A stretch of DNA of 38,187 nt from NCBI GenBank assembly GCA_027448785.1, contig DAIDMW010000005.1:1-38187 (forward strand), given 5' to 3'. A model generated the notes under the pieces. The model made no database searches, was not told where the DNA came from, and saw only the letters and a list, made by a program, of their open reading frames with translations. The position numbers were made by a program, and so were the translations under genes. Positions 14,563 to 22,436 of this stretch are shown here, piece after piece; the first letter of the stretch is position 1, and each line of letters opens with the position of its first letter. The stretch is from Candidatus Colwelliibacteriota bacterium. GTDB taxonomy: Bacteria > Patescibacteriota > Minisyncoccia > UBA6257 > Colwellbacteraceae.

Positions 14563-14642
14563 ATCTGCTGTATGCTTTTAACTCTAACGGAAAAGCCGCT
14601 TATTTCAAAACACCCAACAGGGCGAAAAGCAATGAAAATCCT

Positions 14643-14800
14643 AATATCGAAATACGAAACAGAGGAGAAATCCGAAATCTTAAATACTAAACCCTAAACA
14701 AATCACAAACTATAAATCCTAAATTACAAACACGGACGGGTTTGGAGTTTGTTATTTAATATTTCGAATTTGTTTCGGATTTAGGATTTCGTGCTTAGAA
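14643..14800. repeat. Type-A inverted repeat (AAATCCGAAAC family)
   Basis: The left arm (about 14643-14735) is built of words such as ATCGAAATACGAAAC, AAATCCGAAATC, AATACTAAACCC and ACAAATCAC. The right arm (14740-14800) is the imperfect reverse complement (TTTGTTATTTAAT, TTCGAATTTGTTTCGGATTTAGG). It fills most of the gap between the antiporter start and the tRNA, next to a type-B repeat. The remaining stretch 14563-14642 shows nothing else. Confidence 0.8.
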
Positions 14801-14802
14801 TT

Positions 14803-14890
14803 TAGCGCAAAGCGTAAAACGCAAAGCTTAAAAGAACGCCAACCGCTGGTCGTTAGTTATTTTGACTTTTGCACTTTTAGCTTTGCGCTT
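14803..14890. repeat. Type-B inverted repeat, copy 2
   Basis: Left arm 14803-14833 (TAGCGCAAAGCGTAAAACGC) pairs with right arm 14858-14890 (CACTTTTAGCTTTGCGCTTT). The centre reads GAACGCCAACCGCTGGTCG, similar to the centres of other copies. It abuts the encoded CCA of the tRNA-Arg on its 3' side. Confidence 0.8.
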
Positions 14891-14893
14891 TCT

Positions 14894-14970
14894 TGGTGCC
14901 CTCGGTGAGACTCGAACTCACAATCTCCGGCTTCGGAGGCCGATGTTCTATCCAATTGAACTACGAGGAC
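14894..14970 (-). tRNA. tRNA-Arg (anticodon CCG), CCA encoded
   Basis: The minus strand folds as a full cloverleaf. The acceptor is GTCCTCG/CGAGGGC with one G-U pair, the D arm includes GTTCAATTGGATAGAAC, the anticodon stem is TCGGC/GCCGG with loop CTCCGAA (anticodon CCG at 14934-14936), and the T arm is GTGAG-TTCGAGT-CTCAC. Discriminator A is followed by an encoded CCA (14894-14896). It lies 46 nt after the permease stop and may be read from that transcript. It decodes CGG, a codon used in these genes. Confidence 0.97.
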
Positions 14971-15016
14971 TTTTCGCGCTTATTCTCCCACAAGCCGCCC
15001 TGGGGCGCAATGGCTT

Positions 15017-16135
15017 CTAGTGATAGATCAGCTCATACAAAATACCGCCGCAGAACACCGCCAAAAGCAGCCAAGAGGAGGCGATAGCCGCCCAACCCAA
15101 CCTTTTTTTCTCCCGCCTGACCCTTCGCCAAAGCAAGACGATCAACACTCCCTCTATGGAAACGAATATCCCGCCGACGACGCCGATAAGGGCGATGAAG
15201 TTATTAAAGCCTGCGGCGTAAAGAAACATAGGTATCAGTGCGACCGCCAAACCTCCCAAAAAAGGCTTCTGCCGAGCGTCGAAAACTATCGTCTGATAAA
15301 TATTTTTTCCGATGACGGCGTAGGAGGTCAGCACCGCCAGCAATCCCAAAACTCCCACCAGCCACACCGCCTCGATCGGCAGCGTGGAAGCCAAGCCGAC
15401 GACCGAATCCTCCGTAACATTATTCGCCACCAAACCTACGACTCCAGCTATGAAAAACACGTATAAAATCGCGGGGAGCAGCGTTCCGACAACGACCGCC
15501 GGCCGCGCCAGTTTCAGCGCTTTGCTTTCCTTAAAAAACTTTACCAGAGGAGGAATCGCCGTCCGCCCCCAATAAGAGAACAGGATTACGCCGTACGGAA
15601 GGAAAGCATATTTCAGATCGGCAGCCTGCAGGATTACAAGATTGCCCAGCCCCTTGGCGCCGTAGCCGAAGATGACGAATATTATCGCGGCGATGCTCAG
15701 CGTGCCCAGCGTTTCAGCTAGCGCCAAGCGCTTGGTCTGCCAGAAAATTAGAATAGTCCCGATGGCCCAGGCGACAAGAAGTGCAGCCGGCTTCAGAGTG
15801 CCGGGAAGTATAAGCATAAAAAACCTCTCACCGAGGATGAGGTAAACGGTAAGCATTAACATCAGTCCGATCGGGCTGATAATGGTCGCTACCCACTCGA
15901 AGAATTTTCCAAGATACATCTTGGAAAACCCGACCAAGCGGTGCTCGCCAGGAGTGGACTCGACTACCTCGGCGTACATCAAGTGCGCCAAGGCGACGAT
16001 GGCCGCGAAGATCAGAAGATAAGCCGATCCGACCAGCCACCCGGATCGGGAAAAAACATACGGCAGAGCGAAAACCCCGGCGCCGATAATAGTCCCGGAT
16101 AAAAGACCGACCCCTAAAAGCAATTTTCTGAACAT
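15017..16135 (-). CDS. Amino-acid permease, aromatic/hydroxy amino acid (HAAAP) type
   Basis: A 372-residue inner-membrane transporter with about 11 hydrophobic segments. The N-terminus GTIIGAGVFALPYVFSRSG (residues 15-33) is the unwound substrate and ion-binding helix typical of the HAAAP/AAAP group (TyrP, Mtr, SdaC). Proton-coupled uptake of an aromatic or hydroxy amino acid is the family role; the exact substrate is not readable. In a cell with few biosynthesis genes this would be a scavenging route. The ATG at 16135 is preceded by a short AGCTGATTAGCT palindrome and no Shine-Dalgarno. tRNA-Arg follows on the same strand. Confidence 0.88.
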   Translation of the reverse strand: MFRKLLLGVGLLSGTIIGAGVFALPYVFSRSGWLVGSAYLLIFAAIVALAHLMYAEVVESTPGEHRLVGFSKMYLGKFFEWVATIISPIGLMLMLTVYLILGERFFMLILPGTLKPAALLVAWAIGTILIFWQTKRLALAETLGTLSIAAIIFVIFGYGAKGLGNLVILQAADLKYAFLPYGVILFSYWGRTAIPPLVKFFKESKALKLARPAVVVGTLLPAILYVFFIAGVVGLVANNVTEDSVVGLASTLPIEAVWLVGVLGLLAVLTSYAVIGKNIYQTIVFDARQKPFLGGLAVALIPMFLYAAGFNNFIALIGVVGGIFVSIEGVLIVLLWRRVRREKKRLGWAAIASSWLLLAVFCGGILYELIYH

Positions 16136-16174
16136 AAGCTAATCAGCTTTCGTTGTTAATTATGACAAGATATT

Positions 16175-16333
16175 AACGCAAGGCAAAGAAGTGCAAAATA
16201 ACGAAAACTCGAAATCCTAATCCGCCAGGCGGCGGACGAAATCCGAAACAAAGGTGAAAGCGCAAAGCGCAAAAGAATTGACGACTGACGACCTATCGTT
16301 GTTTTTTTGCTTTTAGTTTTTCGCTTTGCGCTT
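16175..16333. repeat. Composite repeat, copy 3 (type B with type-A core)
   Basis: It starts with a partial type-B arm (16175-16204), then type-A words (CTCGAAATCCTAA, CGAAATCCGAAAC) around the hairpin TCCGCCAGGCGGCGGA (16221-16236), then a full type-B hairpin: AAGCGCAAAGCGCAAAAG (about 16258-16275) against GCTTTTAGTTTTTCGCTTTGCGC (to 16333). The last base touches the stop codon of the SLOG gene (16334). Confidence 0.8.
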
Positions 16334-16936
16334 CTACAGCACTCTTTGTTCGCTGTCCGCCTTGTATTTTTCGATAACCACTAGGAGTTTGTCGATCATC
16401 GTCTTCGGGTCGGCTTCGTAAACCAGCTTGCCCTTCATCTCGTCGGCGCGGTGCGATTTTTCTACCAGAGTCTTCAACACCTCGTCCGTCTCCCATTCGC
16501 CCTCCAAAATGCCGATCGGCTTTTTGTCCTCGAAAGCTATGGTGAACTCGTTAATGGTCCCCATGCGCCCGCAGCCTTCTATCACCGCGTCGGCCGTCCT
16601 CGTCAAAAGCAGGTTGCGGCCGGAATACCCGGCGCCGGTATAAATGATGAGATCGTGATAGGCTATCGGCAGCTGGTAGACCTCGATGTGTTCCTTCTCG
16701 CTCGAAGCCGGCGAAATACCGACCACGATGCCGCCGGCCAGCTTCGCCCCTTTGGCCGCCCAAAAAGGAAAGCCGGTGGTCGCGCCGTCGACCAGAACCG
16801 CTCCGCGTTCGGCGATCTGCCGTCCTAGTTCCTCGGCTTTGCCAAAAGCGCTGTCGCCGCAGTGGCTCGTGTCCGCCGCTCCGGAAATACAGATTTTTAT
16901 CTTGGGAAAATGCTTCTTTTCTATCTCTGCTGACAT
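16334..16936 (-). CDS. SLOG/LOG-like Rossmann nucleotide-binding protein
   Basis: A 200-residue protein with the SLOG fold of the LOG/DprA/MoCo-carrier superfamily: KICISGAADTSHCGDSA (14-30), GRQIAERGAVLVDGATTGFP (38-57), and a phosphate-binding loop GCGRMGTINEFTIAF (121-135) in place of the strict PGGxGTxxE of cytokinin-type LOG enzymes. It therefore more likely belongs to the generic nucleotide or cofactor-binding branch than to a riboside hydrolase. It begins 14 nt after the beta-CASP gene stop and is likely co-transcribed with it. The stop codon abuts a type-B repeat. Confidence 0.82.
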   Translation of the reverse strand: MSAEIEKKHFPKIKICISGAADTSHCGDSAFGKAEELGRQIAERGAVLVDGATTGFPFWAAKGAKLAGGIVVGISPASSEKEHIEVYQLPIAYHDLIIYTGAGYSGRNLLLTRTADAVIEGCGRMGTINEFTIAFEDKKPIGILEGEWETDEVLKTLVEKSHRADEMKGKLVYEADPKTMIDKLLVVIEKYKADSEQRVL

Positions 16937-16950
16937 ATTTTTAAATTTTA

Positions 16951-18303
16951 TTAAACCAATTCAACCTCTTCGCCCGGAGCCGGAACCACCGCCTCGATTG
17001 CCAGTTCGTCCTTGATCTTCGCGGCCAAAGTCTTGCTGGAATCCTCGTCTCCCTGGACGACGAAAACTTTCTTTAATGATCCAACGGCCGGCTTAAGCCA
17101 TTTAAGCAGGCGTAGCTGGTCGGCGTGCGCGGAGTATCCGCCGATCTCCACTCGGCGGCAGCGCACCGCGACCTCTTGGTCCATAATGCGCACCGTCTGC
17201 GCCCCCTCGAGTATCTTCCGCCCCAAAGACCCCTCGGCCTGATAGCCGACGAAAAGAATGGTGTTTTTGGGGTCGGAAAGGTAAAGCTGCTCGTGCCGAA
17301 CGATGCGGCCTCCGTGCGACATACCCGATCCGGCAATGATTATCTTCGGCGCAGGAACGTCAGCGATGGCACGCGACTCTTCGGAGGTCAAAGTTACCTT
17401 CAGTCCCGGAAAGTTGAACAACGGGTCGCCCTTCTTAACCAACTTCTCCACGTCCGGATTGAACCAGTCCTCGTACCACTTGTAGACGGCGGTGAGCTTG
17501 ATCGCCAGAGGACTGTCCATAAAAACCGGCGTCGGCGGAATGCGCTTATTCCGCACCAACTCATCGATGGTTAGAAGAAGCTCTTGGGCGCGCTCCATCG
17601 CGAAAGCCGGTATCATCAACACACCTCCATCGCGGACGGTCTCTTCGATTGTATCCTCCAGCACCTCGCGGCTCTTTCCCAGCTCCTCATGGATGCGGTC
17701 TCCGTAAGCCGACTCGATTAAAGCGTACTCGGCGTCAGGAGCGACAAGCTCTCCTTCCTTGATAAGCGGCGGATTAACGTTTCCCAGGTCTCCGGAAAAC
17801 ATTACCCTTTTTCCATCGGCAAATACCTCGTAGGAGCAGGAACCGAGAATGTGCCCCGCGTCATGCGCGGCGATTTTTATGCCGTCGACGGAGACAGTTT
17901 CTCCGTAGTTTATCGTCTTCCACAGGGACATCGCCCCGTCCACGTCCTCCTTGGTGTAAAGCGGAGGAACCTCCTCCCGCTTCGCCTCGCGGAACAGGAT
18001 GTCCTCTGAATCGAGGAGCAGTTCCTTGGCAAAGTCCCTGGTCGGCGCGGTCGAATAGATCGGGCCGCGGTACCCGTCTTTATAAAGTTTCGGCAACCGA
18101 CCAGTATGATCGATGTGGGCGTGGGTGACGAAGACCGCTTTTATTTTCTGGACGTCGAAATTGAATTTCTCAAAGTTATTCCTCTCGGAATAGTGGGTCC
18201 CTTGAAAAAGTCCGCAATCCACCAGCATCTGGGTTTCCCCTGAAGTGATAAGATAGTTTGAGCCGGTAACCGACTCCGCTCCTCCTAAGAACTTTATCTT
18301 CAT
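16951..18303 (-). CDS. Metallo-beta-lactamase/beta-CASP RNA nuclease
   Basis: A 450-residue cytoplasmic Zn-dependent nuclease of the CPSF73/YSH1-like branch, acting on RNA ends. Metal motifs: H61-A-H63-x-D65-H66 (THAHIDHTG), DAGHILGS, SGDLGN. Beta-CASP motifs: MDSPLA (motif A), SGMSHGGRI (motif B region; Ser where Cys is usual) and GYSAHADQ (motif C), followed by an RMMBL tail (VFVVQGDEDSS). It is likely a mRNA processing or decay enzyme; RNase J is longer, so this is a paralogue class. First gene of a pair with the SLOG gene. A hairpin sits directly before its ATG. Confidence 0.92.
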   Translation of the reverse strand: MKIKFLGGAESVTGSNYLITSGETQMLVDCGLFQGTHYSERNNFEKFNFDVQKIKAVFVTHAHIDHTGRLPKLYKDGYRGPIYSTAPTRDFAKELLLDSEDILFREAKREEVPPLYTKEDVDGAMSLWKTINYGETVSVDGIKIAAHDAGHILGSCSYEVFADGKRVMFSGDLGNVNPPLIKEGELVAPDAEYALIESAYGDRIHEELGKSREVLEDTIEETVRDGGVLMIPAFAMERAQELLLTIDELVRNKRIPPTPVFMDSPLAIKLTAVYKWYEDWFNPDVEKLVKKGDPLFNFPGLKVTLTSEESRAIADVPAPKIIIAGSGMSHGGRIVRHEQLYLSDPKNTILFVGYQAEGSLGRKILEGAQTVRIMDQEVAVRCRRVEIGGYSAHADQLRLLKWLKPAVGSLKKVFVVQGDEDSSKTLAAKIKDELAIEAVVPAPGEEVELV

Positions 18304-18331
18304 AAGCAGTTTTTTATTTGTTTAACTGCTT
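18304..18331 (-). other. Hairpin abutting the beta-CASP start codon
   Basis: On the minus strand AAGCAGTT (18324-18331) pairs with AACTGCTT (18304-18311), leaving a 12-nt A-rich loop, and the ATG follows at once. It could limit ribosome access or mark a nuclease site in its own leader. Seen from plus it resembles a weak terminator, but no plus-strand gene precedes it. Confidence 0.4.
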
Positions 18332-18349
18332 TTTAGGATACAACAAAAT

Positions 18350-18451
18350 AGCGCAAAGCGAAAAGCTAAAAGCGAAGAATAGCAACTAGCGGTTAGAGAT
18401 TAGCGACTAGTGGCCAGTTCTTTTACGCTTTACGCTTTAAGTTTTGCGCTT
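18350..18451. repeat. Type-B inverted repeat, copy 4 with CTAGT centre
   Basis: Left arm 18350-18380 (TAGCGCAAAGCGAAAAGC) pairs with right arm 18419-18451 (TTTACGCTTTAAGTTTTGCGC). The centre holds GCGACTAGTGGCCAGT, like the CTAGT spacer near position 150-200. The right arm runs into the stop codon of the cysteine-rich gene. Confidence 0.82.
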
Positions 18452-20692
18452 TTATATCCCCAATTTCTTTAGGAACCCGCCGAAAGCATTCTCAATTAAC
18501 GCCGCCGGATTAGATTCCTGTAGGTTGGACTGGTAAACGTTGACGGTTGCCCGCTGAGAAGTTTCGGCATAACAGCTCGGATTCTGGGAGTATTGGTTAC
18601 GGACAGTTAAGGTATAGGTCGTGTTGGATAAGGGCGTTACCGAAACCTGACCGCTGTTGATCTGCATAGACGAATCCGCATTCATTGGCCATCCCGGGTA
18701 ATTATTGGTCGCTCCTCCGGGGTAGGCAAGATAATCAGTGGGAACCGCTCGCGAGGGCGAGTTGGAATACGTGAGAGGAACTTCCCACGTAAAGTAAGTG
18801 GACTTGTGGACGAGTATGTTAGAAGGGTTGGCGGTGAAGTTATTGATTGTCGGCGGCTGGATGACTGCGAGAGTATTAGATTCGCTTTGTGACGACGAAT
18901 TTATCGGCTGGCTTGCGGGAACTGTTCCGACATATTCGCAAGTCGAAGTCGGCACGCAATTCTTTCCACTGCTGTCGCACACGGTCGTCTGAACCTCCTG
19001 CCACGACGGCCTGGTCCAGTCGCAGGTGTATGGGTCTCTGGTGCAGGTCAGAGTGTAATCAGTGCTATTTGCCGGGACCGGAGGTGAGAAAGAACCTGAT
19101 CCTTGGTTGGTAAACGAGGCGGAGGATGACCAGCCGCCGGAAGACTTAACCGAGCAGGTACCGGGGTTGGATAAAGGTGAAGATAAGCTCCAGCCAACGG
19201 TCTGCGTTCCGCCACCGGGTTTACACTCGGTTACCGGCTGAGGAGTATAGTTGCTGCAGGAATTGGACGCCGTCGCGCTCCACGATAGAGTGTCGTTTAA
19301 CCCGACTCCATTAACGGGAATACAGGCTAAAGTCGGCGATCCCGCGCTTACGCCATTTACAGTAAACCTGGTTATAGAGATGTCGTTTCCAGTATTTGCC
19401 GGCGGAGGGGTGACTGAACCACAGACTGAATTACATGAGGCGTTGGGATAGCAGGTGCCGTTGGCCGCGTTGCAGGCGGAAATATTAGAATATTTCCCGG
19501 AAACGCAGGAATTGCTGCTACAGTAGTAATAAGTGTTAGAGGACGCAGCCGCACACTGTGGATCTTGTTGACAAGCGCTTTGGGTGGGATAACAAATTCC
19601 GGTGCTGGAAACTGCCGTTAAGGCGTTTTGACAGGCAGTTACGCTGGGATATAACTTGGAAGTCTGGGTGCAAACGTTCGGACCGCCCAGCGGAGTTTTG
19701 CAGTAATAATACTTCTGCGCGCCTTGATAATTAGCTGTGGCTGTTATATTTAGGTAAGACGGATCAGGAGTGATTGTGATAGTTGTCGATGTTGAATATT
19801 GGCGGTAAGCGCCGTCAGCATATTCCCAGTTATGAAAGGTGTAATCTTGCCCCCCACTGTTTTTAGAACTTGGGGCTGTTAAAGAAAATGAGTTGGGGCT
19901 AGTAAAAGCCTTACTAAAAGATGTACTAACTGGACCCCAAGGAGTAGTAATGTTAACGCCGCTAATTGGGGAAGAGTTTAAAGAAAAATTATACTGAGCC
20001 GGCGCCGGACAAGCTAACGACGATGTATATGTACAAATCGTTCCGGCGGCGGCGGCGCTTGTCGTATAACACTTAACCGTGTTTTTCTGATATGAACTAG
20101 CGCAGGTTCCATCATAGGGATAGGGACTTGGACACTTTCCCGTCCCCTCTGGACAACTGTAGTTGGCAGGCGCGGGAGTGGAGTAAGCTCCTGTCGACGG
20201 ATCTCGCGCGCAACAAATTTTGTATTGCCCGCCGATAGAGCAGGAACAACTACCGGCATCCAAAACAGAACTGGATCCGGTTTTATAAACCGCATTTGGT
20301 TGATATTTATCGGCGGTAGAACAGACTGCTGACAACCCCCATGACGACGGTATAGTTATTGCCCAGGAGCATTGCCTCCATGTGGAAGTCGAGGTTCCTT
20401 GAGTTAAAACACATACATACTCATACTTAGTCCAAGGGTTCCCAGCCCCGCAAGCCGGTGATCCAGGAGTTGGACATTCGCCGGAATTGTTAGCCGAGGG
20501 GCCATTATCACAAGTTGCACCAACCTGATGCGAGCTGTCGCAATAGGGTAAACTAGGCGATGTAGAAATAAGCGGACAAGTGTTGTAATTTCCTCCGTCC
20601 AATATCGGACGCGCAAAAACGACCTGACTACCTAAACTCGTAAGAGCGCTTACCGCTATTCCGATAATTGCAAAAACTAACTGTCTTCGCAT
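18452..20692 (-). CDS. Cysteine-rich secreted protein with Ig-like and InlB-like segments
   Basis: A 746-residue exported protein of unknown function. Residues 1-27 are a signal peptide (LVFAIIGIAVSALTSLG, cut near VVFA). The mature protein is rich in Cys, Ser, Thr, Tyr and Asn, implying many disulphides outside the cytoplasm. Residues about 235-325 resemble an InlB/Listeria-Bacteroides-type repeat (YTFHNWEYADG, STTITITPDPSY, ITATANY). Residues 330-425 are two Cys-rich units of the form YYYC(x)nC-K/S-Y-x-x-(V/I)-x-A-C-(x)n-CYP. Two Ig-like segments follow (about 430-540; PPTINNFTANPSNI onward, 612-722). It ends in FGGFLKKLGI. An adhesin or matrix protein is the likely class. No Shine-Dalgarno; a TACAAT lies 8 nt before ATG. 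Confidence 0.85.
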   Translation of the reverse strand: MRRQLVFAIIGIAVSALTSLGSQVVFARPILDGGNYNTCPLISTSPSLPYCDSSHQVGATCDNGPSANNSGECPTPGSPACGAGNPWTKYEYVCVLTQGTSTSTWRQCSWAITIPSSWGLSAVCSTADKYQPNAVYKTGSSSVLDAGSCSCSIGGQYKICCARDPSTGAYSTPAPANYSCPEGTGKCPSPYPYDGTCASSYQKNTVKCYTTSAAAAGTICTYTSSLACPAPAQYNFSLNSSPISGVNITTPWGPVSTSFSKAFTSPNSFSLTAPSSKNSGGQDYTFHNWEYADGAYRQYSTSTTITITPDPSYLNITATANYQGAQKYYYCKTPLGGPNVCTQTSKLYPSVTACQNALTAVSSTGICYPTQSACQQDPQCAAASSNTYYYCSSNSCVSGKYSNISACNAANGTCYPNASCNSVCGSVTPPPANTGNDISITRFTVNGVSAGSPTLACIPVNGVGLNDTLSWSATASNSCSNYTPQPVTECKPGGGTQTVGWSLSSPLSNPGTCSVKSSGGWSSSASFTNQGSGSFSPPVPANSTDYTLTCTRDPYTCDWTRPSWQEVQTTVCDSSGKNCVPTSTCEYVGTVPASQPINSSSQSESNTLAVIQPPTINNFTANPSNILVHKSTYFTWEVPLTYSNSPSRAVPTDYLAYPGGATNNYPGWPMNADSSMQINSGQVSVTPLSNTTYTLTVRNQYSQNPSCYAETSQRATVNVYQSNLQESNPAALIENAFGGFLKKLGI

Positions 20693-20700
20693 TTTTTATA

Positions 20701-20706
20701 ATTGTA
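20701..20706 (-). promoter_or_regulatory. -10 box placed for a leaderless start of the Cys-rich gene
   Basis: The minus strand reads TACAAT, then TATAAAAA (8 nt), then ATG at 20692. A TTTGCT lies 17 nt upstream (20724-20729). Confidence 0.45.
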
Positions 20707-20730
20707 TATAAAAATACATATCTAGCAAAC

Positions 20731-20759
20731 AGAAAACCGCGCTATTTTCATAGCGCGGT
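20731..20759 (-). terminator. Terminator after the 254-aa envelope gene
   Basis: ACCGCGCTA (20736-20744) pairs perfectly with TAGCGCGGT (20751-20759) around a 6-nt loop. On the minus strand TTTTCTGTTT follows. It lies 15 nt after the stop of the gene at 20775. Confidence 0.85.
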
Positions 20760-20774
20760 CCGTGAGTCGTTAAC

Positions 20775-21539
20775 TCACTTTGGTTCAGAAACATAAGAAA
20801 AGGCTACTCGCGTAGCGGCTAGAGTAGATTCCCAAGCTTTTGCTTGAGGCGAGTAGAGGCTGTATCCTACCAGAACGTTTCCGCTTAGCGTCTTTCCAGA
20901 CACAAGTAAACTTATGTTTGGATTAGACACCGTGGCCACAACCTCCCCTTTTGTGACCGATTGGCCAATTTTAACCAACACGTTGAGGCTATCTCCTACA
21001 TACAGGATTATGGCACCCTCCTGACGGTTCATCAAAGACGGAGTTGGGTCGACAAAAAAGCCGGAGGACGTTCCGCTCGCGACACCCGCAGCAACAACAA
21101 CCCCATCAATTGGCGAACGGAGTTCTGTTTTTGCAGGGAGGTTAAAGATGAGGTAGAAGTTCCTCCACCAACTAGGGGTAGTCGGAGTATCGCCCGGATC
21201 TTCGTACAGCAATCCCGTCTTCCAGTATGGATTACCGAGGATTTGCTCTCCCGCTGGAGCAGTAGTGCTCGTTGGGAAAGTTTGGGTCAGCGATGGCTGG
21301 GTAGGTTGAGTCGGCTTGGTGGGAGTAGTTGGCTTAGTGGGGTGCTTGACCTGCGTGACGCGAGGCTTCGACACCGGCACCGTAACGCTGGTTGTCGGGT
21401 ATAAGAATCTGTGCCAGAACGGCTTCGTTACATAGACGACTCCAGTAACGAACGCCACAACTATCAGAATGATGGCCGCGGTGGTTCCCAAAGAAGCCGG
21501 ACGTCCTCCCATCCCGTTTCGATGCTTGATCGCGGACAT
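20775..21539 (-). CDS. Membrane-anchored protein with degenerate LytM/biotinyl-like barrel
   Basis: A 254-residue protein with one N-terminal membrane segment (about 19-38), a Pro/Thr/Lys-rich wall-spanning linker (about 52-100, repeats of PTKPT), and an external domain with FNLPAKTELRSPIDGVVV, AIILYVGDSLNVLVKIGQSVTKGEVVATV. That pattern is a LytM (M23) or biotinyl/lipoyl-type beta barrel. M23 peptidases need two His and an Asp; none of the HxH or HxxxD motifs is present, so it is probably non-catalytic and may bind glycan or scaffold. ATG at 21539 is chosen because AAAGGAGGT lies 8 nt upstream; an ORF open to 21602 has no such site. It is related in layout to the proteins at 22437 and 23067. 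Confidence 0.75.
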   Translation of the reverse strand: MSAIKHRNGMGGRPASLGTTAAIILIVVAFVTGVVYVTKPFWHRFLYPTTSVTVPVSKPRVTQVKHPTKPTTPTKPTQPTQPSLTQTFPTSTTAPAGEQILGNPYWKTGLLYEDPGDTPTTPSWWRNFYLIFNLPAKTELRSPIDGVVVAAGVASGTSSGFFVDPTPSLMNRQEGAIILYVGDSLNVLVKIGQSVTKGEVVATVSNPNISLLVSGKTLSGNVLVGYSLYSPQAKAWESTLAATRVAFSYVSEPK

Positions 21540-21649
21540 GACCGCGACCTCCTTTCCTACATTCTTTTTTTGGTTCAGGGTCTGACCTAAGCTTGACAAC
21601 AAATTCCGGTTTTGTCAAGGGCGCATATTTTATGCATGAAAAAACTCTA

Positions 21650-22018
21650 TTACTTTACAAACCCCAAATACTTGTTCCAGAATTTCTCTTTAAGGCGCCA
21701 TTTATCATCCGCCTCTTCACCGTATGGATCGGAAAATTTTAACATGGCGGTTTTTATCCTCTCGTCTAAGTCATACGTTTCCGTGCGCTCACGGCTTTGC
21801 AAATAAGTGTCAAAATATAAAATATCACAGATGCCGGAAAACTCATCAATATCTATTTTTTTATCGCGAAAATCCCTCGCCGCCTTGTAGAAAATATCGA
21901 TTATCACCTCGGAGCTGGGATATTCGTGATTATTAAGCCATTGCTCAACTAAGATCGGGTCATAATACCTGCCTAGTAAATTAATAATATTACCGCCTCT
22001 GTATATTATTTTGGTCAT
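21650..22018 (-). CDS. Hypothetical protein, intact paralogue of the 10295-10754 pseudogene
   Basis: A 122-residue soluble protein, charged and mostly helical, with no family I can name. Characteristic stretches are VEQWLNNHEYPSSEVIIDIF, ARDFRDKKIDIDEFSGICDI, LKFSDPYGEEADDKWRLKEK and the end FWNKYLGFVK. The same blocks occur in the frameshifted copy 11 kb away, and 19 bases at the 3' ends are identical (21657-21675 versus 10302-10320), so the family has more than one member in this genome. DEFSGICDILYFDTYL suggests a helical effector or inhibitor, but nothing decides this. The ATG at 22018 has no Shine-Dalgarno. Confidence 0.75.
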   Translation of the reverse strand: MTKIIYRGGNIINLLGRYYDPILVEQWLNNHEYPSSEVIIDIFYKAARDFRDKKIDIDEFSGICDILYFDTYLQSRERTETYDLDERIKTAMLKFSDPYGEEADDKWRLKEKFWNKYLGFVK

Positions 22019-22036
22019 AATAGATTGCCGGGTAAG

Positions 22037-22331
22037 AGGGGTGGCAGCCCGACTCTTACTTACTTCTTGGGTTCGACGATCTTCTTAGGTTCGCCGTCCC
22101 TGCCGTGGATCGTTGTATGCAAACGACTCGTCTCGCCGCTCGGGCTTTCATCCCAGCTCGTATGAGCTCCGTCAACATGAGCTGTGACGTGCCTTCCGCC
22201 GTCAGGCTGGTCCACGCTTGTGGTCTTAACAAGCTCTGGACCCTCGCCGCTTTCTTTTGGTCCACTCTTACCAAAGAGCAAATCCCAGAGTCCCACCAAA
22301 AATTCCTCCTTTAAGTCAAACTGCCACCCCT
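22037..22331. repeat. 11-bp inverted repeats flanking a small gene
   Basis: AGGGGTGGCAG at 22037-22047 and its exact reverse complement CTGCCACCCCT at 22321-22331 bracket the 79-aa gene. The left copy also lies inside a local hairpin (GTAAGAG ... CTCTTAC, about 22032-22057). This could be a cassette boundary or a long-range RNA stem; chance cannot be excluded. Confidence 0.4.
22060..22299 (-). CDS. Small hydrophilic hypothetical protein
   Basis: A 79-residue protein beginning with a short hydrophobic piece (VGLWDLLFG) and then very hydrophilic, rich in His, Gly, Asp, Glu, Ser and Thr (GGRHVTAHVDGAHTSWDESP, LHTTIHGRDGEPKK). The start is TTG at 22299 (or the next codon, GTG), set by AAAGGAGG 6-7 nt upstream. 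A 72-aa frame in the other register (22056-22274) lacks a ribosome binding site. No family recognised; the strong site and low complexity suggest a highly expressed small protein. It is bracketed by inverted 11-mers. Confidence 0.65.
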   Translation of the reverse strand: MVGLWDLLFGKSGPKESGEGPELVKTTSVDQPDGGRHVTAHVDGAHTSWDESPSGETSRLHTTIHGRDGEPKKIVEPKK

Positions 22332-22436
22332 ATATTTAGTCAAATTTAAAACCAGCCCAATGTCAATTACAAAAATCTGCACGCTTCTTACGAATATGCG
22401 GAAAACCTACCGGCTCTAAGTTCCGGCGTGGCGGCG

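Noticed and set aside
14643-14890. CRISPR-like array
   Set aside because: The repeated words are short, irregular and arranged as inverted arms, with no constant-length spacers and no cas genes in the window.
22056-22274. Alternative 72-codon frame overlapping the 79-aa gene
   Set aside because: It has no ribosome binding site, whereas the 79-aa frame starts at the right distance from AAAGGAGG.
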